Shown here: positions 34,291-40,176 of the stretch, piece by piece
How the letters are laid out: the number at the start of each line of letters is the position of its first letter
Position numbering within the stretch: the stretch's first letter is position 1
NCBI GenBank assembly: GCA_945861915.1
Contig: CAMAWK010000004.1
Location: forward strand, 1-40,176
Source of the DNA: Flavobacterium psychrophilum
GTDB taxonomy: Bacteria; Bacteroidota; Bacteroidia; Flavobacteriales; Flavobacteriaceae
DNA length: 40,176 bases
Direction of reading: 5' to 3'
Translations under genes and position numbers: made by a program
Notes under the pieces: model-generated
Told to the model about the DNA's origin: nothing
The model's database searches: none
The model's input: the letters and a program-made list of their open reading frames with translations, nothing else

Positions 34291-36162
34291 ATGTCAGTAA
34301 AATATATTCCCGTAATCTGGAATCCCTTTAAAACAAAGTATGATCTTATTTTTGTGTCATTTGTTGTTCTGTATTTAGCAGGTTTCATTTCTATAAGTAT
34401 ACTTCTCTATCCAGAATTAATCGTTGATACCATTATTATTCGTGCTTTCGGAACCTTAGCGATTTTAATTTTGCATATCATTTTATCAATAGGGCCGCTA
34501 GCAAGATTGAACAAAAGTTTTTTACCCATTTTATACAATCGAAGACACTTAGGAGTAAGCATGTTTCTAATTGTTAGTGTTCATGCGGTATATTCTATTA
34601 TCTTTTTTCATGGTTTTGGGATAAACAATCCATTGTACAGTTTATTTACTGCCAACACGCATTACGAGTCACTAACATTTTTTCCATTTCAAGTATTAGG
34701 GTTTTTTGCCTATATAATTTTAATGGTCATGGCATTTACAAGTCACGATTTTTGGCTTAACTTTCTTTCTCCAAAAATTTGGAAAGCGATGCACATGCTC
34801 GTTTACATTGCCTACGGATTGGTTATTATGCATGTGGTTTTAGGAATTATTCAATATGAAAATAGCCCAATTCTATTTTTATTATTGCTTTTAGGAATGG
34901 TAACCATTTTAACGTTGCATATTATTTCGGGTTATAAAGAATATCGATTTGATACCATAAAAAATAGTGTCGATAATGAAGGTTGGGTTTATGTTTGTAC
35001 GCCAAACGAAATTGATGAAAATTGTGCCAAAATGGTTAACATTGATGGCGAAAGAATTGCTATTTTTAAATATCAAGACAAATTAAGTGCGGTACACAAT
35101 GTTTGCAAACATCAAAACGGACCATTAGGCGAAGGTAAAATTATTGATGGTTGTATCACTTGTCCGTGGCATGGTTATCAATATTTGCCAGATAAAGGTC
35201 GAGCTCCAGAACCATTTACGGAATTATTGGCTACTTATGAATTGAAGTTAATTGGAGATAAAATTTATGTAAATCCAAAAGCATTTCCAGAAGGAACAGC
35301 CATTGAACCAACAATAATTCCAGCTGAAAAAGTAAAAGTTGATACTGATTTTTTCATTGGTTGGTTAGGAAAAATTCCCAATTCGTATCAAAGTACATTG
35401 CGATTTTTTGTGCCTTCTCTATTTATATTGAGCATTTTTGTTGTAGTAATCATTAGCAATTCAACCAATAAAATAAGGTTTAGTACTTATGATTATTACA
35501 AAACTTTATCATTTGAAGGCGAGCTTTTATTGAAACCATTTCCAATGTTATGCGTTTTAGAAATGGATAAAAACAGAAACCCAAAAGTGGTACTGTATCC
35601 TTTAGTAAATGAAGGAAAATTTGGTTCGGATGAAACGGTTCGAACATTTTTATCTCAATATTCTAAGGAGAAAAGAGTGTTTGTACAAGTTCAAGCAAAA
35701 ATTATTGAACGTGATGGTCAAGTGGCGATGGAATTAATGGATAAAAAAGGCAACATCAAGAAGATTAAATCCAATAATTCAATTTCGCCTTTAGTTTTGG
35801 GTAAACCAAAAGACACTATACTGAAAGGGCAAATTATTGACCCAAAATGTTATTTAGGAGTCATGAATCCTGGTGAAGGAAAACCACATCGTTCTTGTGC
35901 TATTAATTGCATTAAGGGCGGAATAATGCCAGCTTTTGTCACTGAAAATAGCAAAGAAAAAAACTACTATATCATTCTTGGAAATGACGGTAAAAAAGTG
36001 AACAATGACATTTTGTTTGCTGTCGCGGAACCTATTGAAATAAAAGGAAAAGTGCAAAAAATTGACAATTGGAATATACTCTATATTGATATTAATTCGA
36101 GTATAAAAAGATTGTCTTATCCTGTAAATTCAAATTATAATTGTGGAATTTTTCAGCATTAA
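34291..36162 (+). CDS. Ferric-reductase-like membrane protein fused to a Rieske domain
   Basis: The protein has 623 residues. Residues about 18-213 hold six helices of the ferric-reductase/cytochrome b type with candidate haem histidines (H62, H86, H98, H168, H181). Residues about 230-330 are a Rieske [2Fe-2S] domain: C272-x-H274 in CKHQNG and C291-x-x-H294 in CPWHGYQY. Another helix (about 371-390) follows, then a soluble C-terminal region. At its end lies a Cys/His group, C520, H533, C536 and C540 in 'DPKCYLGVMNPGEGKPHRSC', which looks like a second metal site. This would pass electrons from a cytosolic donor through haem to a metal or oxidant partner, or the reverse. It is the last large gene of the membrane-protein set and precedes a degraded YHS gene. 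Substrate unknown. Confidence 0.8.
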   Translation: MSVKYIPVIWNPFKTKYDLIFVSFVVLYLAGFISISILLYPELIVDTIIIRAFGTLAILILHIILSIGPLARLNKSFLPILYNRRHLGVSMFLIVSVHAVYSIIFFHGFGINNPLYSLFTANTHYESLTFFPFQVLGFFAYIILMVMAFTSHDFWLNFLSPKIWKAMHMLVYIAYGLVIMHVVLGIIQYENSPILFLLLLLGMVTILTLHIISGYKEYRFDTIKNSVDNEGWVYVCTPNEIDENCAKMVNIDGERIAIFKYQDKLSAVHNVCKHQNGPLGEGKIIDGCITCPWHGYQYLPDKGRAPEPFTELLATYELKLIGDKIYVNPKAFPEGTAIEPTIIPAEKVKVDTDFFIGWLGKIPNSYQSTLRFFVPSLFILSIFVVVIISNSTNKIRFSTYDYYKTLSFEGELLLKPFPMLCVLEMDKNRNPKVVLYPLVNEGKFGSDETVRTFLSQYSKEKRVFVQVQAKIIERDGQVAMELMDKKGNIKKIKSNNSISPLVLGKPKDTILKGQIIDPKCYLGVMNPGEGKPHRSCAINCIKGGIMPAFVTENSKEKNYYIILGNDGKKVNNDILFAVAEPIEIKGKVQKIDNWNILYIDINSSIKRLSYPVNSNYNCGIFQH

Positions 36163-36178
36163 TTTAATATCATAGTAA

Positions 36179-36187
36179 TAACTTTGC
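36179..36187 (+). promoter_or_regulatory. Candidate -7 element before the YHS pseudogene
   Basis: TAACTTTGC matches the extended TAnnTTTGC consensus exactly, 20 bases before the ATG at 36208. No TTG is found at the usual -33 distance. Confidence 0.4.
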
Positions 36188-36207
36188 ATTAAAGTAAAGT
36201 TGTTTAA

Positions 36208-36659
36208 ATGAACCTTTCATCAGAAGTTTTTCTAGTAGTTTCTATTGTTTTTATTTTGACTTATTTACTTTACTCAAACGTAAAAAAGCAAAAGAAAATA
36301 GCTTTAAATGGGTATGATCTTGTTGCCTATTTTGAAATCAACCAAGCGGTAAAAGGGAAAAAAAAATATAGAGTTTTTTATAAACCAAAACATATTATTT
36401 CTACTCTCAAAGTAATAAAGAAAATTTCATTAAAAATCAGGAATACTATCTACCGCAATATGATGGTTTTTGTTCACACGGAATGTCAAATGGATATAAG
36501 GCAAGTACTCATCCCCAGGCGTTTACAATTTATAATGACAATTTATATCTAAATTATAATTTGAAATATAGAGAAGATTGGTTAATAGACAAAGAAGAAA
36601 GAATTAAAAGAGCCGACATTAACTGGGCAAAATTTATATCAAAAATAGTTTGTAAGTAG
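36208..36659 (+). pseudogene. YHS-domain membrane-anchored protein, frameshifted
   Basis: The frame starting at 36208 gives an N-terminal helix (about residues 5-23) and then 'ALNGYDLVAYFEINQAVKGKKKYRVFYK', the start of a YHS domain like those at 19289. After the A-run at 36387-36390 it becomes nonsense and stops at 36552. The other frame resumes a clean YHS sequence: 'TYYFYSQSNKENFIKNQ', 'QYDGFCSHGMSNGYKASTHP', 'LNYNLKYREDWLIDKEERIKRAD', ending at 36659. Adding one A to the run restores a single protein of about 150 residues with a near-perfect domain. It is a one-base deletion, a sequencing error or a programmed shift. No other lesion is seen, so the loss is recent or artificial. Confidence 0.8.
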
Positions 36660-36666
36660 TAAGTAT

Positions 36667-36698
36667 AAAAAAATCCATTATTTCTAATGGATTTTTTT
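36667..36698. terminator. Bidirectional intrinsic terminator, second copy
   Basis: A7, stem TCCATTA / TAATGGA with loop TTTC, then T7. It is complementary-symmetric, so it can end the + strand YHS transcript and the - strand tRNA transcript. The tRNA 3' end lies only 2 bases away. The core is identical to 19043-19074. Confidence 0.9.
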
Positions 36699-36699
36699 G

Positions 36700-36774
36700 T
36701 GGGCGATGAGGGGTTCGAACCCCCGACCCCCTCGGTGTAAACGAGGTGCTCTGAACCAGCTGAGCTAATCGCCC
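36700..36774 (-). tRNA. tRNA-Val(TAC)
   Basis: On the - strand the sequence folds as a full cloverleaf: acceptor stem GGGCGAT/ATCGCCC, D-arm GCTC..GAGC, anticodon stem CCTCG/CGAGG with loop TTTACAC (anticodon TAC, Val), and T-arm GGGGG-TTCGAAC-CCCTC. Discriminator base is A. CCA is not encoded. Confidence 0.95.
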
Positions 36775-36833
36775 TAAATGTGAGTGCAAATATAAGCTAC
36801 TTTTTTATATAAACAAGAGAATTGGTGAAAAAT

Positions 36834-38054
36834 CTATAAAATTTCTGCTACTACAAATGTACTGCCGCCAATATAAATAAAATCTGTTGGTTTGGCTTGT
36901 GCAAGCGCTTTTTTGTAGGCTTCTGAAACAGAATTACATACTCCGCCAATCAATCCAAATTCACTTGCTTTTTCTTTTAATTTTTCAGCGTCAAGTCCTC
37001 TTGGAATATTGGGTTTACAAAAATAATAAATACCCTTTTTTGGGAAAAATGGTAGTATTTCGTCTAAATCTTTATCATTTACAAAGCCCAAAACGAGGTG
37101 TAAATGGTCAAATTTTTCTTTTTTGATTTGATTCATCACGATTTCTAAACCATTTTTGTTGTGTGCAGTGTCACAAATAATTTTTGGACTTTTTCCCAAT
37201 TGTTGCCATCTACCCAACAATCCAGTGTTTTTTTCAACTTGTAAAAATCCCGATTGTATATTTTTTTTAGAAACAGTAAAAGAAGATTCCGAATGTAGGA
37301 TTTGAATGGTTTGAACGACCGTTTTTTTATTATGTATTTGATAATCGCCTACTAAATCAGACTGATAATTTTCATTGATTAAATCTGATGCAAAATAGAT
37401 TTCTGAATTCGTCTCTCTTGCTTTTTCAACAAAAACAGGTTTAGTTTCTGGTGTGTATTCACCGATAACTACGGGTATTTTAGATTTTATAATTCCTGCT
37501 TTTTCTCCCGCAATTGCCTCCAAAGTATTTCCCAAAAATTGAGTATGGTCTAAGCCAATATTCGTAATTACAGAAATAATAGGCGTGATGATATTCGTGG
37601 CATCTAATCGTCCGCCCATTCCTACTTCAATAATAGCAATGTCCACTTTTTCTTTGGAAAAATAGTCAAAAGCCAATCCAACAGTCATTTCAAAAAAGCT
37701 CATATCGGTTTTTTCAAAAAAGGCTTTGTTTGTATTAATGAATTCACAGACAAATTCCTCTGAAATCATTTCGCCATTTATCTTTACACGTTCTCTAAAA
37801 TCTTTTAAATGAGGCGAAGTGTACAATCCGACTTTATAACCCGCTTCCTGTAAAATAGAAGCTAGCATGTGCGAAGTGGAGCCTTTTCCGTTGGTTCCAG
37901 CAACGTGAATGAAGTTTAGTTTTTCCTCAGGATTTCCAATATGTTTAGCTAATAAAACAGCATTGGTCAAGTCTTTTTTATAAGCAGATGCTCCTTGTAA
38001 TTGATACATGGGCAATTGATTAAACATCCAATTGATGGTTTCTTGGTAATTCAT
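36834..38054 (-). CDS. folC: Dihydrofolate/folylpolyglutamate synthase
   Basis: The protein has 406 residues from the ATG at 38054; a further in-frame ATG at 38075 would add MNLFSIK, which is not typical of the family, whose members start close to 'YQETINWMFNQLP'. Motifs are the 'LPMYQLQGASAYK' N-terminus, P-loop GTNGKGST, 'LYTSPHLKDFRERVKINGE', 'FFEMTVGLAFDYF', 'EVGMGGRLDATNI' and 'GLDHTQFLGNTLEAIAGEKAGIIK', a complete Mur-ligase-type FolC. It adds glutamate to dihydropteroate and folates in the cytosol. The gene is divergent from exbB, with the tRNA-Val downstream on the same strand. Confidence 0.93.
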   Translation of the reverse strand: MNYQETINWMFNQLPMYQLQGASAYKKDLTNAVLLAKHIGNPEEKLNFIHVAGTNGKGSTSHMLASILQEAGYKVGLYTSPHLKDFRERVKINGEMISEEFVCEFINTNKAFFEKTDMSFFEMTVGLAFDYFSKEKVDIAIIEVGMGGRLDATNIITPIISVITNIGLDHTQFLGNTLEAIAGEKAGIIKSKIPVVIGEYTPETKPVFVEKARETNSEIYFASDLINENYQSDLVGDYQIHNKKTVVQTIQILHSESSFTVSKKNIQSGFLQVEKNTGLLGRWQQLGKSPKIICDTAHNKNGLEIVMNQIKKEKFDHLHLVLGFVNDKDLDEILPFFPKKGIYYFCKPNIPRGLDAEKLKEKASEFGLIGGVCNSVSEAYKKALAQAKPTDFIYIGGSTFVVAEIL

Positions 38055-38121
38055 TTTGATGGAAAATAGATTCAATTTAAAATATTTCTTGTTTTTTTTA
38101 GTTTAATACTCAATCGAAAAG

Positions 38122-38129
38122 TATCTTTG
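38122..38129 (+). promoter_or_regulatory. Candidate -7 element for exbB-exbD
   Basis: TATCTTTG fits TAnnTTTG and lies about 50 bases before the ATG at 38179, in the divergent gap with folC. No well-placed -33 TTG is visible. Confidence 0.4.
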
Positions 38130-38178
38130 ATTGCAAAATTGAAATAATTTTTAGAATTAATCTGTAAAATACTAATTT

Positions 38179-38874
38179 ATGTTTGGTTTACTACAATTAC
38201 AAGCGGATACATTGACCAACGCTGCTGCGGGTGCAGTTATCGAAAACATCGCTCCGAATACCGAAATCTCCGTTTTAGAATTTATATTTAAAGGTGGTTT
38301 TTTCTTAATTCCGATTGCCATTTTATTGTTTTATACTTTTTATGTAATCATCGAAAGGTATTTATACATCAATAAAGTCTCAAAAATAGATGCTCTTTTG
38401 ATGCGTGATGTACGTGATCATCTGAATTCGGGCAATTTAGATTTAGCTCGTTCCATTGCCGAAAGAAGCAATACGGCCTCGGGCAATATCATTAAAGAAG
38501 GAATACAAGTTATTGGCAGACCTATTGCCGAAATTGAATCGAATATGGATCGTGCAGCCGATATCGAAATTGGCGAAATGGAAAAGCATTTAGGTCATCT
38601 CGGACTGATTGCGGGTATTGCGCCCACTTTGGGATTTATCGGAACTATTTCAGGAGTTATTAAAATTTTCTATAGCATTTCGGTTACCGAGAACATCAGT
38701 ATTGGTAACATTTCTGGCGGATTATACGAAAAAATGATTAGTAGTGGTTCGGGCTTAGTTGTCGGGATTATCGCTTACAGTGGCTATCATTTGTTGAACG
38801 GAAAAATTGACAATTTTGCTTTAAAAATTCAAAAGCAAATCCTTGAATTTGTCAATATAATTCAAAAATCATAA
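38179..38874 (+). CDS. exbB: MotA/TolQ/ExbB-type proton channel protein
   Basis: The protein has 231 residues with three hydrophobic helices (about 36-58, 135-160 and 178-200). The conserved cytosolic to third-helix region has 'GHLGLIAGIAPTLGFIGTISGVIKIF' and 'SSGSGLVVGIIAYSGYHLL'. An N-terminal periplasmic segment of about 30 residues precedes helix 1. With ExbD and TonB it uses the proton gradient to power outer-membrane TonB-dependent receptors. It is 3 bases before exbD. A TolQ role is possible but the ExbD partner is of the small biopolymer-transport type. Confidence 0.88.
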   Translation: MFGLLQLQADTLTNAAAGAVIENIAPNTEISVLEFIFKGGFFLIPIAILLFYTFYVIIERYLYINKVSKIDALLMRDVRDHLNSGNLDLARSIAERSNTASGNIIKEGIQVIGRPIAEIESNMDRAADIEIGEMEKHLGHLGLIAGIAPTLGFIGTISGVIKIFYSISVTENISIGNISGGLYEKMISSGSGLVVGIIAYSGYHLLNGKIDNFALKIQKQILEFVNIIQKS

Positions 38875-38877
38875 GCG

Positions 38878-39273
38878 ATGTCCATCAAACGAAAACGAAG
38901 ATTCCATGCCGAAGTCGCCACCTCATCCTTGAGCGACATTATGTTTTTCTTGCTGCTTTTTTTCTTGATTATCTCTACTTTGGCCAATCCGAATGTGATT
39001 AAAATGACTTTGCCAAAAGCAAAATCCAACGAAAAAACCAATAAACAATACATTAGTTTATCGGTTACCGAGGACAAAGAATTTTATATCGACAAGCAAC
39101 CTGTATCTTTCGAGGAATTAGAAACTACTTTACTATCCAAAATGAACGCCGAAAAAGACCAAACCGTCATAGTTCGGATTCCGTTTAATTTACAAGTGCA
39201 GGATTTAGTCGATGTGTTGCAAATAGGGGTGAAGAACAACCTGAAATTTGTGATTGCTACGAGTCCGAAGTAA
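38878..39273 (+). CDS. exbD: ExbD-type biopolymer transport protein
   Basis: The protein has 131 residues. A basic N-terminus (MSIKRKRRF) is followed by a single helix (about 22-40) that contains the essential Asp in 'SDIMFFLLLFFLI' (D20), then a periplasmic ExbD fold ('ISLSVTEDKEFYIDKQPVSFEEL', 'VIVRIPFNLQVQDLVDVLQIGVKNNLKFVIAT'). It pairs with the upstream ExbB gene at 3 bases. Together they form the proton-driven motor for TonB-dependent import. Confidence 0.9.
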   Translation: MSIKRKRRFHAEVATSSLSDIMFFLLLFFLIISTLANPNVIKMTLPKAKSNEKTNKQYISLSVTEDKEFYIDKQPVSFEELETTLLSKMNAEKDQTVIVRIPFNLQVQDLVDVLQIGVKNNLKFVIATSPK

Positions 39274-39303
39274 TGAAATCTTTTAAATATTGATTTCTAT
39301 TCT

Positions 39304-40176
39304 TTACAAAACCTTGCTTTGACAAACAAAATCCGATTTTGGAACATTGGTTTGGGAAATAGCTTGAAAACCGCCTTCTATTTCAGTAAAATTTCTAAAA
39401 CCTCTTGCTTGTAAAATACTAGCTGCCATCATACTTCTGTAGCCTCCAGCGCAATGTAAATAAAAAGGTTCGTTGGTGTCAATTTCTTTAATCCAATGAT
39501 TGATTTCTGATAAAGGTCGGCTAAAGGCTTCCTCGATATGTTCAGCTTTGTATTCACTTTCTTTTCGAACATCAATTACTTTGCTTTTTCCGATTTGAAC
39601 TTCTTTTGCAAATTGTTCAGTATTTATTCGTTTGATAGTGTCAATTTCTTTATTCGCCTTTTTCCAAGAATCAAAACCGCCTTCTAAATGTCCTAAAAGA
39701 TGATCAAAACCTACTCTGCTTAATCTTGTAACGGTTTCGGCTTCTTGTCCCAAATCGGTTATCAAAAGAATAGCTTGTTTTACATCGCCCACCAACGCAC
39801 CCACCCAAGGTGCAAAATCGCCTTTGATGCCAATGTTTATGGACTGTGGCACAAATCCTTTCCAAAAATCGGTATTAGCTCGTGTGTCTAAAATTAAAGC
39901 ATCCGATTTTTCTGCTATAGCTTCAAATTCTTCCACACTCAAAGCTTTCATACCGTTATTGAAAACGTTTTCAAAGCTGTCGTAGCCTTTTTTGTTCATC
40001 GCTACATTGGCACCAAAATACAAAGGGGGAGGTAATAATCCATCGGTTACTTCGCTCACAAATTCGGCTTCGGTCATATCCGAACGCAAAGCATAGTTTG
40101 TTGCTTTTTGATTACCAATTGTCGAAATCGTTTCTTTACTCATGTTTTTTCCACAGGCACTTCCTGCACCATGAGC
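39304..40176 (-). CDS. C-terminal part of an MBL-fold/rhodanese persulfide-dioxygenase-like protein (5' partial)
   Basis: The frame is open to the window edge: upstream of the ATG at 40143 it still reads AHGAGSACGKNM, the conserved C-terminal part of the metallo-beta-lactamase domain in persulfide dioxygenase-rhodanese fusions. So that ATG is internal. About 290 residues are visible. A linker 'YALRSDMTEAEFV...LPPPLYFGANVAMNKKGY' is followed by two rhodanese domains. The first has 'LILDTRANTDFWKGFVPQSINI' but lacks the catalytic Cys ('ILLITDLGQE'). The second has 'KVIDVRKESEYKAEHIEEAF' and an intact active-site loop, HCAGGYRS. Probable role: oxidation of persulfides with sulfur transfer to thiosulfate. 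Confidence 0.85.
   Translation of the reverse strand, partial: AHGAGSACGKNMSKETISTIGNQKATNYALRSDMTEAEFVSEVTDGLLPPPLYFGANVAMNKKGYDSFENVFNNGMKALSVEEFEAIAEKSDALILDTRANTDFWKGFVPQSINIGIKGDFAPWVGALVGDVKQAILLITDLGQEAETVTRLSRVGFDHLLGHLEGGFDSWKKANKEIDTIKRINTEQFAKEVQIGKSKVIDVRKESEYKAEHIEEAFSRPLSEINHWIKEIDTNEPFYLHCAGGYRSMMAASILQARGFRNFTEIEGGFQAISQTNVPKSDFVCQSKVL

Noticed and set aside
38055-38075. Earlier folC start at 38075
   Set aside because: It adds only MNLFSIK before a typical FolC N-terminus; the ATG at 38054 fits the family start better, though the longer form cannot be excluded.
39304-40143. Complete stand-alone double-rhodanese gene starting at 40143
   Set aside because: The frame continues upstream to the window edge with the conserved AHGAGSACGKNM of an MBL-rhodanese fusion, so the gene is 5'-truncated by the window.
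1-40176. CRISPR array, insertion sequence, integrase or phage genes
   Set aside because: No regularly spaced repeats, transposase/integrase motifs or attachment-site duplications at a tRNA were seen.

Overview
The window looks like a chromosome segment of a Bacteroidota species, most likely a Flavobacterium-like flavobacterium. The evidence is low GC, several TAnnTTTG-type -7 promoter elements, lipoproteins with acidic residues after the lipobox Cys, a type IX secretion (T9SS) C-terminal domain, and repeated PKD/CBM surface proteins. No SusC/SusD pair, transcription factor, transposase, integrase or CRISPR array is visible.

Region A (1-19017, all +) reads as a beta-glucan utilisation locus, probably for beta-1,3/beta-1,6 glucans such as laminarin or fungal glucan. 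It starts with the end of a CBM-like protein and a PKD surface lipoprotein, closed by a terminator. After a 526-bp intergenic region come a clan GH-A glycosidase fused to a probable outer-membrane beta-barrel, a CBM/Ig-like lipoprotein, a GH16 lipoprotein, a cytoplasmic GH149/GH94-like phosphorylase, a GH17 lipoprotein and a GH30 lipoprotein. These are followed by a GPH-type sugar transporter fused to a GH17 domain, a stand-alone cytoplasmic GH17 paralogue, and a secreted GH16 with a T9SS tail. Inferred flow: surface GH16/GH30 and the barrel-anchored enzyme cut glucan, GH17/GH30 lipoproteins trim it, the transporter-GH17 imports and clips it, and GH17 plus the phosphorylase finish it in the cytosol.

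Region B (19289-36659, all +) is a long, tightly spaced run with a different theme. First come exported proteins: tandem YHS, double VOC, a GlcG/HbpS-like protein and an SMP-30/gluconolactonase-like protein. Then come cytoplasmic carbohydrate and redox enzymes: a GMC oxidoreductase, a subtilase with Cys clusters and a C-terminal glycogen-binding domain, a glucose-dehydrogenase-like SDR, GH63 and a glycogen-debranching-type glucosidase. An aquaporin, a second SDR, three small membrane proteins (one only 34 aa), a ferric-reductase-like/Rieske fusion and a frameshifted YHS gene follow. An alpha-glucan/glucose-oxidation and membrane-redox (possibly stress) function is an inference.

Region C (36667-40176) is housekeeping: a bidirectional terminator, tRNA-Val(TAC) on -, folC on -, exbB/exbD on +, and the C-terminal part of an MBL-fold/rhodanese persulfide-dioxygenase-like gene on - that runs off the window.

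The most unusual items are the glycosidase/beta-barrel fusion, the transporter/GH17 fusion beside its own paralogue, and the subtilase carrying a glycogen-binding domain inside an alpha-glucan enzyme cluster.
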